From Gammaproteobacteria bacterium HGW-Gammaproteobacteria-3 (lineage in GTDB: Bacteria; Pseudomonadota; Gammaproteobacteria; Methylococcales; Methylomonadaceae), in contig PGZD01000022.1 in the NCBI GenBank assembly GCA_002843155.1, positions 1 to 39,307 on the forward strand: 39,307 bases of DNA. The letters run 5' to 3'. The notes under the pieces are model-generated. The model made no database searches and was not told the DNA's origin. It saw only the letters and a program-made list of their open reading frames with translations. Made by a program: the position numbers and the translations under genes. Of this stretch, positions 31,198 through 39,307 are shown piece after piece. The number at the start of each line of letters is the position of its first letter. The first letter of the stretch is position 1.

Positions 31198-33420
31198 ATG
31201 AGCCTTAAATTGATGTCCAGTAATTTGTCAGCAAACAGATTTGTCCGCAGGCCTGTCTTGAGCCTGCTGTTGATGATTGCTTTTGTGCTTAGCGCCTGCG
31301 ACACGACTCAATTAAATAACCCTTATGACCCTGCGACAAGCGGTCTGTCGATTTTATATTCCTCGTTTTCGGAACGGCCCAAGCATCTGGACCCGGCTAT
31401 TGCTTACAGCGCCAATGAATATACTTTCATCGGGCAGATTTATGAACCGCCGTTGCAATATCATTACCTTAAAAGACCTTATCAATTGATGCCGTTGACG
31501 GCTACGGCTTTGCCGAAAGTCAGCTATCTCGATGCGCAAGACAAACCCTTGCCGACTAATAGCGAAGATTACAAAATCGCTTTTACCGAATATTTGCTGG
31601 AGATTAAGCCCGGCATCCGCTATCAACCGCATCCGGCCCTGGCGAAAAATGCGGCGGGCGAGTTTTTATATCATCATTTGACGTCAGCCCAGCTCGCTGG
31701 CGTTGGCGTGCTGGGCGACTTTGACAAGACCGGTAGCCGCGAGCTGACCGCCGACGATTATGTCTATCAGATAAAACGCCTGGCCTCTCCTGAAGTACAA
31801 TCGCCGATTGCCGAATTGATGAAACATTATATCGTCGGGTTTGAGGACTTTTACCGACAAGCGGCAAGCTTGTCATTAGAGCAGATCAAGGCGGCGCCCA
31901 TGACGGGCGTCACTTTACTGGACCGATACCGTTACAAAATAACCATCAAAGGCAAATATCCGCAGTTTATTTTTTGGCTGGCGATGCCTTTTTTTGCGCC
32001 CATGCCGTGGGAAGCCGATGTTTTTTACCATCAGCCGGGGTTAAAAGAGCACAATATTACTCTGGATTGGTATCCCATTGGCACAGGGCCTTATACCTTG
32101 CAGGAAAACAACCCGAACCTGCGCATGGTGATGGTCAAAAATCCGAATTTCCATTTTGAAGCCTATCCCTCCGAAGGCGAACCGGACGATGCCGGGCAAG
32201 GCTTGCTAAGCGATGCGGGCAAACCTTTGCCTTTTATCGATAAAGTGGTTTTTACCCTGGAAAAGGAAACGATTCCTTACTGGAACAAATTTTTGCAAGG
32301 CTATTATGATGCCTCGGGCATTGCCTCGGACAGCTTCGATCAGGCCATTCAGTTTTCCGGTGCGGATGAAGTGGGCTTGACCGCTTCGATGCAGGAAAAA
32401 GGCATCCGACTGCAAAAGGCGGTGACCACATCTGTTTTCTACGTCGGCTTCAATATGCTGGACGCCACGGTAGGCCGTGGGGAAAAAGCCAGAAAATTGC
32501 GGCAAGCCATTGCCATCGCCTTAGACTATGAAGAGTTTATTTCCATTTTTATGAATGGCCGTGGCATTCCGGCCCAAGGTGTATTACCACCCGGCATTTT
32601 TGGTTTTATCGAAGGCAAACCGGGCATCAACCCCTATGTTTATGATTGGCGAAACGGCCACCCTGAACGCAAAGCCATCAGCGAAGCGCGACAATTAATG
32701 AAAGCGGCGGGTTATCCTGGAGGCGTCGATCCGAAAACCGGACAAGCACTCATTTTATATTTCGATACCACGTCGGTCAGTATCGATGACCGCCCGCGAA
32801 TGAACTGGTTTCGCAAACAATTTGCCAAGCTCGGCATCAAACTGGTGATACGCGGCACCGATTACAACCGGTTTCAACAAAAAATGCGCGCGGGTAATGC
32901 ACAGATTTTCATGTGGGGCTGGAATGCCGATTACCCGGATCCTGAAAATTTCTTCTTCCTGCTCTATGGGCCAAATGCCAAGGTAGCTTTCGGCGGTGAA
33001 AACGCCGGTAATTATCAAAACCCCCGGTTCGACCGTTTGTTTCGGCAAATGCGCGGCATGACCAACAGCGACCGGCGCTTAGAGATCATTCAGCAGCTAC
33101 AGCAGATAGTCCGCCACGATGCGCCGTGGGTTTTCGGCTTATACCCGGAAGATTTTTTGTTGTTTCATAGCTGGTATAAAAACCTGACGCCCAATTTAAT
33201 GGCCAACAATCGCCTGAAATATGCCCGCATCGATAATCAAGAGCGGATGCAAAAAAGGCGGCAATGGAACCGGCCGGTGCTCTGGCCTTTGGCTTTCGGG
33301 TTTTTGCTGTTATTGATTCTGATCATGCCGGCCGTGATCGCCTATCGCCGCCGTTCAAGATTTACCGTGCAACGGCTGCAAAAACAGGACGGCGCGGAGT
33401 CTGTGAGGATACGAAAATGA
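31198..33420 (+). CDS. Peptide ABC transporter substrate-binding protein (family 5)
   Basis: A 740-residue binding protein of the OppA/DppA/YejA class. It has a lipoprotein signal with LSAC (Cys34), then the family-5 fold (LDPAIAYSANEYTFIGQIYEPPL, WYPIGTGPYTL, WGWNADYPDPENFF). It is larger than E. coli YejA (604). Unusually, the C-terminus also has a strong membrane helix (about 693-712, WPLAFGFLLLLILIMPAVIAY) followed by a basic tail, so the protein may be anchored at both ends. No good ribosome site precedes the ATG at 31198; the ATG at 31213 is an alternative. The stop overlaps the first permease start (ATGA at 33417), showing an operon. Confidence 0.92.
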   Translation: MSLKLMSSNLSANRFVRRPVLSLLLMIAFVLSACDTTQLNNPYDPATSGLSILYSSFSERPKHLDPAIAYSANEYTFIGQIYEPPLQYHYLKRPYQLMPLTATALPKVSYLDAQDKPLPTNSEDYKIAFTEYLLEIKPGIRYQPHPALAKNAAGEFLYHHLTSAQLAGVGVLGDFDKTGSRELTADDYVYQIKRLASPEVQSPIAELMKHYIVGFEDFYRQAASLSLEQIKAAPMTGVTLLDRYRYKITIKGKYPQFIFWLAMPFFAPMPWEADVFYHQPGLKEHNITLDWYPIGTGPYTLQENNPNLRMVMVKNPNFHFEAYPSEGEPDDAGQGLLSDAGKPLPFIDKVVFTLEKETIPYWNKFLQGYYDASGIASDSFDQAIQFSGADEVGLTASMQEKGIRLQKAVTTSVFYVGFNMLDATVGRGEKARKLRQAIAIALDYEEFISIFMNGRGIPAQGVLPPGIFGFIEGKPGINPYVYDWRNGHPERKAISEARQLMKAAGYPGGVDPKTGQALILYFDTTSVSIDDRPRMNWFRKQFAKLGIKLVIRGTDYNRFQQKMRAGNAQIFMWGWNADYPDPENFFFLLYGPNAKVAFGGENAGNYQNPRFDRLFRQMRGMTNSDRRLEIIQQLQQIVRHDAPWVFGLYPEDFLLFHSWYKNLTPNLMANNRLKYARIDNQERMQKRRQWNRPVLWPLAFGFLLLLILIMPAVIAYRRRSRFTVQRLQKQDGAESVRIRK

Positions 33421-34394
33421 TTCACTACATTCTGCGGCGTTTTTTATATGCCCTGCCCCTGCTGTTGGGCGTCAATATTTTAACCTTTATGCTGTTTTTT
33501 GTTTTGAACAGCCCCGATGATATGGCGCGTATGCAGTTGGGGCAAAAGCATGTGACCGAACAGGCGGTGGACAACTGGAAACACCAGCGCGGTTATGATC
33601 TGCCGTTATTGTGGAATGCCAAGGCAACAGCGACCGGCAAAATCACCCGGACTATTTTTTATCGGAAATCAGTCGGTCTGTTCTGGTTCGATTTCGGTAT
33701 TTCCGACAGCGGCCGCAATATCGGCAGCGACATCAGACAACGCATGTGGCCAAGCCTTGCCGTGGCTTTACCGACACTGATTCTGGGCCTGTTGGCCAAT
33801 ATTTGCGCAGCCTTGTTAATGGTGCTGTTCCGTAACAGCTATCTGGAAGTCGGCGGGGTTGTTTTGTGCGTTATTTTAATGTCGATATCGTCCTTGTTTT
33901 ATATTATCGGCGGTCAGTTTTTGATCGGCAAGGAGCTGAGGCTGGTGCCCATTTCAGGCTACGATACCGGCCTTGACGCCATCAAGTTTATCGTTTTACC
34001 GGTCGCCATCGGCGTACTCTCCGGCATCGGCTCGGGCGCGCGCTGGTATCGGACGCTGTTTCTGGAAGAAGTCGAAAAAGACTATGTACGCACCGCGCGC
34101 GCCAAAGGCCTGACCGAAGTTCAGGTGCTGTTCCGGCATGTACTTAAAAACGCCATGATTCCGATATTGACCGGCGTGGTCGTGGTGCTGCCTTTGCTGT
34201 TCATGGGCAGTTTGATCATGGAATCGTTTTTCAGTATTCCAGGGCTTGGCAGTTATACCATCGATGCCATCGGCAGCCAGGATTTCGCCATTGTCCGGGC
34301 CATGGTTTTCCTCGGTTCCGTGCTCTACATCGCAGGACTGTTGCTGACCGATATTTCTTATACTCTGGTTGACCCGAGGGTCAGGTTGTCCTGA
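33417..34394 (+). CDS. Peptide ABC transporter permease, OppB/YejB type
   Basis: A 325-residue inner-membrane permease with about six helices. It begins MIHYILRRFLYALPLLLGVN, the usual OppB/DppB start. The ATP-binding-protein contact loop is YVRTARAKGLTEVQVLFRHVLKNA. The end PRVRLS is typical. The frame is open upstream to 33264, but the ATG overlapping the preceding stop is clearly the start. A 1-base overlap (TGATG at 34392) joins it to the next permease. It forms the channel with the following gene. Confidence 0.95.
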   Translation: MIHYILRRFLYALPLLLGVNILTFMLFFVLNSPDDMARMQLGQKHVTEQAVDNWKHQRGYDLPLLWNAKATATGKITRTIFYRKSVGLFWFDFGISDSGRNIGSDIRQRMWPSLAVALPTLILGLLANICAALLMVLFRNSYLEVGGVVLCVILMSISSLFYIIGGQFLIGKELRLVPISGYDTGLDAIKFIVLPVAIGVLSGIGSGARWYRTLFLEEVEKDYVRTARAKGLTEVQVLFRHVLKNAMIPILTGVVVVLPLLFMGSLIMESFFSIPGLGSYTIDAIGSQDFAIVRAMVFLGSVLYIAGLLLTDISYTLVDPRVRLS

Positions 34395-35737
34395 TGATTG
34401 TACTATGGACCGATGCCTTGATCTTTATGCTGCTGATAGCGCTGGCACTGATGATTGGGTATTTGCGCAACAAAGCGCAGATGCTCAGGCCGCTGCGGAA
34501 AATAGGCCAAAACAAGGCGGGTCTGGCGGCATTGACCGTATTGCTGTTTTTTGTGTTGATCGGCTTGCTCGATTCGGTGCATTTCAAGTCACCGGATCAT
34601 CAAACCCGCGAGATCATCAGCCTGCTTGATTATTGGGCGACGCCGATCCGGGAAAGCGGCGAAAAAACCTACTCGGCTCCTTTTGCCGCCCACCTTTACA
34701 GCAAGGAGTTTATGATCGCACCGGACGGCTCCCGGCACTGGGGCACGCCCCGGCTCAAACACGGCGGCGCCCATCTGACAAATCCGGTGCAACAAAAGTT
34801 TGCCGATATAATGACACGCACGGCTCAGGGCTTGGCAAAAGGGGCCGCCCTTTATCTTTTTTTCGGTGTTTTGTTCCGGCTCTGGCGGCGTGGGCGGCAT
34901 AAAGCCTTATTCCCCGGCCCCGCAAGTAAAACAGTGGCCTGGGTGCTATTTGTCATCGTTACGCTCACCTTTGCGGTGATCGAATTATCGGCTCATTACC
35001 ATGTATTAGGCACCGACATGGTGGGCGAAGATGTGTTGTATCAGGCGGTCAAAAGCATCCGTACCGGTCTTGTCATCGGCACGTTGACCACGCTGATTAT
35101 GCTGCCGCTGGCGATAGTCTTCGGCATTCTCGCGGGTTTTTTCGGCGGCTGGATAGATGATGTCATTCAATACAGCTATACCACGCTCAATTCCATCCCC
35201 GGCGTTTTGTTGATTGCGGCTTCTATTTTGATGGTGCAGGTATACATGGCCAATCATCCGGAAGCGTTCACCAGCGTGGTAGTGCGCGCCGACATGCGGC
35301 TGTTGTTTCTATGCATAATTCTGGGCATGACCAGTTGGACCGGCCTGTGCCGGTTACTGCGAGCCGAAACCCTGAAGCTGCGGGAAATGGAATATGTGCT
35401 GGCGGCGCAGACTTTGGGAGTCAGGCAAAGCCGGATATTGTTCCGGCATATTTTGCCCAATGTCATGCACATCGTGATTATTTCGGTGGTACTGGATTTC
35501 AGCTCGCTGGTGCTGGCCGAGGCGGTATTGTCCTATATCAACATCGGTGTCGATCCTGCAACCTATAGCTGGGGCAATATGATCAACGGCGCGCGCCTGG
35601 AAATGGCGCGCGAACCGGTGGTCTGGTGGTCGCTGACTGCGGCCTTTCTGTTCATGCTGACACTGGTGCTGGCCGCCAATATAGTCGCCGATGCCGTCAG
35701 GGACGCATTTGACCCAAGGTTTATGGACAATGCCTGA
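34394..35737 (+). CDS. Peptide ABC transporter permease, OppC/YejE type
   Basis: A 447-residue permease, about 100 residues longer than E. coli YejE (341). An extra N-terminal helix (about 5-22) precedes the usual LRKIGQNKAGLAAL helix. A long periplasmic loop and an additional helix (about 148-165) come before the conserved GTDMVGEDVLYQ region. The C-terminal half is a standard OppC module with the coupling loop EYVLAAQTLGVRQSRILFRHILPN and the end DAFDPRF. Its start overlaps the previous gene by one base and its end overlaps the ATPase gene by eight. Confidence 0.93.
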   Translation: MIVLWTDALIFMLLIALALMIGYLRNKAQMLRPLRKIGQNKAGLAALTVLLFFVLIGLLDSVHFKSPDHQTREIISLLDYWATPIRESGEKTYSAPFAAHLYSKEFMIAPDGSRHWGTPRLKHGGAHLTNPVQQKFADIMTRTAQGLAKGAALYLFFGVLFRLWRRGRHKALFPGPASKTVAWVLFVIVTLTFAVIELSAHYHVLGTDMVGEDVLYQAVKSIRTGLVIGTLTTLIMLPLAIVFGILAGFFGGWIDDVIQYSYTTLNSIPGVLLIAASILMVQVYMANHPEAFTSVVVRADMRLLFLCIILGMTSWTGLCRLLRAETLKLREMEYVLAAQTLGVRQSRILFRHILPNVMHIVIISVVLDFSSLVLAEAVLSYINIGVDPATYSWGNMINGARLEMAREPVVWWSLTAAFLFMLTLVLAANIVADAVRDAFDPRFMDNA

Positions 35738-37346
35738 AGCACTGCTCGCGGTAAAAAATCTGACGATAGCTTTCAATTCGGACGATAACGTCGTCGATGC
35801 GGTCAGTTTCAGTATTTATCCCGGTGAAACTTTCGCGCTGGTGGGCGAATCAGGCTCGGGTAAATCGATAACCGCCCTTTCGGTGCTGCGTCTTTTGCCC
35901 GGCAACGCCCGAATTACCGCAGCGGCCATCGATTTAAACGGCGATAATCTCTTGGCGCGGCCTGAATTCGAATTATGCCGGATTCGCGGTGGACGCATCG
36001 GGCTGATTTTTCAGGATCCGATGTCGTCGTTAAATCCGGTCATGACGATTGGCCGACAGATTGAAGAAGTTTTGGCGACTCATTTTTCCTTGTCCAAAAA
36101 AGCCAGACGGCAACGCGTCCTGGAATTATTGCGGCGCGTGGAAATTCCGGAGCCGGAAAAGCGGCGTAAGGAATACCCGCATCAATTGTCCGGCGGCCAG
36201 CGGCAACGGGTCATGATCGCCATGGCGCTGGCGGGGGAGCCTGATTTGTTGATTGCCGATGAACCGACAACGGCGCTGGATGTGACGATTCAGGCGCAGA
36301 TTCTGGCGTTGCTGAAAACGATTCAACAAAACACCGGCATGGCGCTTTGGCTCATCAGTCATGATTTGGCCCTGGTGTCCACGATAGCGGATCGGGTTGC
36401 GGTGATGCAAAAAGGCAAAATCGTCGAAACCGCAACGAGTACCGCCTTGTTCAAAAATCCGGCGCACCCCTATACCCGCAAACTGCTCGATGCGCTGCCG
36501 GTCATGGCGCATTGCCTGCACCAAAAAGATGAAAGTCCGGCGCGGCCGCTGCTGAAAGTCGAAGATTTTAAAGTGTATTACCCGATCAGAAAAGGCGTGT
36601 TCAAACGCGTGGTCGGCCATGTACGCGCCGTCGATGGCGTCAGTTTTTCCATAGCACAAGGCAAGACACTGGCTTTAGTGGGCGAGTCCGGTTGCGGCAA
36701 AACCACGTTGGGCAAAGCCTTGTTGAACTTGATCCCGGCCCATGCGGGCCGGGTCGAAATGGGCGGTGTCGCGCTCGACAGCCTGTCCGGAGAAGCGCTG
36801 AGGCTTAAACGTGGCGATATCCAGATTGTTTTTCAAGACCCGTTTGCCGCGATGAACCCCAGAATGCTGGTGGCTGAAATTATCGGCGAAGGCATCCGGG
36901 CTTTGCATCCCGCTATCGATTCAACTGAGCGGCAGAAAAAAATTGCGCAGTTGCTCAAGCAAGTAGATTTGCCTGCCGAGTCCGCCCATCGCTACCCGCA
37001 TGAATTTTCCGGCGGCCAGCGGCAGCGGATCTGTATCGCGCGGGCTTTAGCGGTCGAGCCCAAACTGATTGTCTGCGACGAACCGACCAGCGCACTGGAT
37101 GTTTCGGTGCAGGCGCAAATTATCGAATTACTCAAATGCCTGCAACGGGAACAAGGCATCAGCTACCTGTTCATCACCCATGACCTGACGCTGGTCGGTG
37201 CAATAGCCGATAATGTCGCAGTCATGTATCAAGGCAAGATTGTCGAGCAGGGCCTTGCGGCGCAAGTTTTACGGCACCCGGCCCACGCTTATACCCGCGA
37301 GCTGCTGGCGGCGGTACCCCGGTTACTGGTGGGAGACGGCGAGTAG
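35730..37346 (+). CDS. yejF: Fused double ATP-binding protein, DppD-DppF/YejF type
   Basis: A 538-residue protein with two complete ABC ATPase domains, like E. coli YejF (529). Domain 1 has Walker A GESGSGKS (39-46), signature LSGGQRQRV and Walker [13 protein letters not shown]. Domain 2 has Walker A GESGCGKT (about 317-324), signature FSGGQRQRI and [12 protein letters not shown]. The oligopeptide-type C-terminal extension ([15 protein letters not shown]) follows each domain. The frame is open from 35691, but the ATG at 35730 fits the family start. With the binding protein and two permeases it makes a complete YejABEF-like importer for peptides or peptide-like compounds. The symbol is by similarity. 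Confidence 0.95.
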   Translation: MPEALLAVKNLTIAFNSDDNVVDAVSFSIYPGETFALVGESGSGKSITALSVLRLLPGNARITAAAIDLNGDNLLARPEFELCRIRGGRIGLIFQDPMSSLNPVMTIGRQIEEVLATHFSLSKKARRQRVLELLRRVEIPEPEKRRKEYPHQLSGGQRQRVMIAMALAGEPDLLIADEPTTALDVTIQAQILALLKTIQQNTGMALWLISHDLALVSTIADRVAVMQKGKIVETATSTALFKNPAHPYTRKLLDALPVMAHCLHQKDESPARPLLKVEDFKVYYPIRKGVFKRVVGHVRAVDGVSFSIAQGKTLALVGESGCGKTTLGKALLNLIPAHAGRVEMGGVALDSLSGEALRLKRGDIQIVFQDPFAAMNPRMLVAEIIGEGIRALHPAIDSTERQKKIAQLLKQVDLPAESAHRYPHEFSGGQRQRICIARALAVEPKLIVCDEPTSALDVSVQAQIIELLKCLQREQGISYLFITHDLTLVGAIADNVAVMYQGKIVEQGLAAQVLRHPAHAYTRELLAAVPRLLVGDGE

Positions 37347-37458
37347 CCGTTATTTGATTGGGTTCTTGTATCCTTATTAAAAAACACGGGGGAAACACGC
37401 GTGACGGGCAAAGAATTTTTTCAGCCCGGTTATGTAATTTTACTGATAAGGACAAAGC

Positions 37459-39078
37459 ATGACTGAACCCTTGCTGGTAATCGGCGCCGGAGCCGGTTTA
37501 TTGCTGTTTATAATAATACTGCTGCAATTTTTTGTCCTGGGCAAAATCAAGGCATTGTCGAAAGTAAATGCCGAACAAATCAAAATCGAAGTGGTATCGC
37601 TGCTGGCCCGCAGTGACGATACACTGCAACAAGGCCTGGAGGCTTCGCGTAAAGAATTGCGCGAAGTCAGCTCGGAGAACAGGCGTGAAATCCATGAGCT
37701 GTTCAAAGGTTTTCAGGATACCTTGTTAAGAAGGGTCGTGGAAAACAGCGGCGAGCAGAACCGGCAGTTGGAGTCTTTTAAAAATGCGCTCAATGCCCTG
37801 TCGGAAAATCTGATCAACAATTCCAACGCGTTCAAGCAAAGTGTCGGTGCATCGTTTCAGGCATCGAGTGAAGCCTTGAATAAAAAACAGGATGAATTCA
37901 GGGACAAAACGCTGGAAAAATTCAATGCTTTCGAACAAGGCATACAGCAGGATGCCAAGGAAAATCGCGCGGAACTCAATGCCGCCCTGCATTCTTTCGA
38001 AACAAAATTCCAGGACGGCATAAAAGATTTTAACGAACAACTGAAGTTGAAATTCGCCGATCTGAACAAGCAGCAGCAGGAAGCCAATCAACTGGCTAAA
38101 ACCAGCATCACCGAAATCAGGGAAGCTATCGAAAAACAGCTCAAGGCAATCCGGGAAGACAATAGCCAACAGCTCAATGAGATGCGCAAAACCGTCGATG
38201 AAAAACTGCACGATACTCTGGAAAAACGTTTGGGCGAATCCTTCAAACTGGTGAGCGATCGTTTAGAGCAGGTGCACAAAGGTCTCGGTGAAATGCAGAC
38301 ACTGGCGGTCGGCGTGGGTGATTTGAAAAAAGTGCTGTCCAATGTCAAAACCCGGGGCATCCTGGGCGAATATCAGTTAGGCAACATACTGGAGCAGACC
38401 TTGTCGCCCGATCAATACGAGATCAATGTAGCGACCAAAAAAGGCAGTCAGGCCAATGTCGAATATGCGGTCAAGCTGCCGGGCAAAGCCGATGAAAAAA
38501 CCGTTTGGCTGCCGATCGATTCCAAATTTCCGCTGGAAAGTTATCAAGTCTTGTTGCTTGCTTTAGAAGAAGGCGATGTGGCAAAAATTAAAGCGGCGGA
38601 AAAACAGCTATTGACCGTCGTGGAAAGTTTCGCCAAGGATATCAGCAGTAAATATATCGACCCCCCCAATACCACCGATTTTGCCATCATGTTTCTACCG
38701 GTGGAAAGCCTTTATGCCGAGGTATTGCGCCATCCCGAAGTTTTTGAAAAATTACAACGCAGCTACCGCATAACCGTTACCGGCCCGACCACCTTGTCGG
38801 CATTGCTCAACAGCTTGCACATGGGTTTCAGAACCCTGGCGGTACAAAAACGCAGCAGTGAAGTCTGGAATGTACTGGCGGAAGTGAAAACCGAATTTAT
38901 CAAATACGCGGGGCAACTGGAAAAAGTGCAAAAACATCTGCATACCGCATCGAGCTCACTGGAAAATTTGCAAACCACACGCACCCATGCCATGGAGCGT
39001 AAACTGCGTAGTGTTGAGACATTAACTCTTGACGATGATAGTAGCCCCACCGCTTTGCTGGAAAATCAGCCGGTTTAG
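37459..39078 (+). CDS. rmuC: DNA recombination protein RmuC homologue
   Basis: A 539-residue protein with an N-terminal membrane helix (about 5-28), a long coiled coil (about 50-275) and the RmuC domain (about 285-500). Typical RmuC segments are KTRGILGEYQLGNILEQ, VEYAVKLPG, WLPIDSKFPLESY, and FLPVESLYAEVLRHP with GPTTLSALLNSL. RmuC limits recombination between short inverted repeats in E. coli; the domain relates to restriction-enzyme-like nucleases. AAGGA lies just before the ATG. There is no operon partner: 112 bases separate it from the transporter operon and nothing follows it in the window. Confidence 0.95.
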   Translation: MTEPLLVIGAGAGLLLFIIILLQFFVLGKIKALSKVNAEQIKIEVVSLLARSDDTLQQGLEASRKELREVSSENRREIHELFKGFQDTLLRRVVENSGEQNRQLESFKNALNALSENLINNSNAFKQSVGASFQASSEALNKKQDEFRDKTLEKFNAFEQGIQQDAKENRAELNAALHSFETKFQDGIKDFNEQLKLKFADLNKQQQEANQLAKTSITEIREAIEKQLKAIREDNSQQLNEMRKTVDEKLHDTLEKRLGESFKLVSDRLEQVHKGLGEMQTLAVGVGDLKKVLSNVKTRGILGEYQLGNILEQTLSPDQYEINVATKKGSQANVEYAVKLPGKADEKTVWLPIDSKFPLESYQVLLLALEEGDVAKIKAAEKQLLTVVESFAKDISSKYIDPPNTTDFAIMFLPVESLYAEVLRHPEVFEKLQRSYRITVTGPTTLSALLNSLHMGFRTLAVQKRSSEVWNVLAEVKTEFIKYAGQLEKVQKHLHTASSSLENLQTTRTHAMERKLRSVETLTLDDDSSPTALLENQPV

Positions 39079-39307
39079 AATCGGCGGGTGTTTGTGCTTT
39101 TGAACCGTTCACCCGATAAATCAGGCTCCTACACATTGTGTGTCGCATTCGATCCCGATTTACCGGACGATTTTGCACCGGCACTGATAAACAGATGTTT
39201 TTTAACCCAGCCTTAACCCAACTTCGTCACCTAATAACGAAGTTCCCCGCCATTTCAATCAGTTAAAAATTTTAACTACTGTCGGTTGGCACTACAGATT
39301 TTTTGCT

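Noticed and set aside
37347-37458. CGGGC/GCCCG pairing between the transporter operon and rmuC
   Set aside because: Five-base stem with a T-rich loop instead of a T-rich tail; not a terminator.
39220-39244. loxP-like arms AACTTCGT and ACGAAGTT with a 9-base spacer, near a palindrome AGTTAAAA-A-TTTTAACT (39261-39277)
   Set aside because: Only 8 bases of each arm agree with loxP, there is no recombinase gene in the window, and short palindromes in AT-rich DNA are expected by chance. The window ends before any context can be judged.

Overview
The window reads as chromosomal DNA of a gammaproteobacterium. The best guess is a type I methanotroph or methylotroph (Methylococcales-like). This rests on the end of a transketolase gene followed by transaldolase and class II fructose-bisphosphate aldolase, a typical ribulose-monophosphate-cycle arrangement, and on the general gammaproteobacterial character of PolA, TrmB, Lnt, FabI and RmuC. 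No hexulose-phosphate synthase or methane monooxygenase gene lies in the window, so the assignment is inference.

Layout. 1-3.5 kb: sugar-phosphate genes (tkt end, a membrane protein with four TGVxKYL repeats, tal, fba) closed by a strong terminator. 3.7-6.05 kb: an MMPL/RND-type membrane exporter, convergent with polA (6.1-8.8 kb, minus) and an SDR sugar epimerase/reductase (minus). 10.2 kb: a small coiled-coil membrane protein. 10.6-13.95 kb, minus: a JAMM metalloprotease, DAHP synthase, a ThiS-ThiG fusion and trmB. 14-15.1 kb: a repeat-rich stretch with a small secreted Ala-rich protein between two inverted copies of a palindromic element, then a MITE-like element. 15.1-19.5 kb, minus: a PhnD-like binding protein followed by a GAF-PAS-PAS-GGDEF-EAL sensor. 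19.7-22.4 kb, minus: a Leptospira-type citramalate synthase followed by a divergent LeuB, suggesting threonine-independent isoleucine synthesis. 22.4-25.3 kb, minus: a methyltransferase/double glycosyltransferase. 25.4-26.3 kb: a graveyard with IS5-type and IS1380-type transposase remnants and a truncated PepSY-type gene. 26.5-30.3 kb: SlyD-like isomerase, FetB-like permease (minus), TraB/GumN protein, Lnt. 30.4-31.2 kb: fabI (minus). 31.2-37.3 kb: a tightly overlapping peptide ABC-transporter operon (binding protein, two permeases, fused double ATPase). 37.5-39.1 kb: rmuC.

Most of the window is core metabolism. The accessory signals are the palindromic repeat family (three copies, 10-15 kb), the MITE-like element and the IS remnants. 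The most interesting functional proposal is that the JAMM protease two genes upstream processes the ThiS-ThiG fusion, whose sulfur-carrier Gly-Gly end is buried inside the polypeptide. Also notable are the TGVxKYL-repeat protein between tkt and tal, and the citramalate synthase/LeuB pair.

No tRNA, rRNA, CRISPR array, riboswitch or phage genes were recognised.
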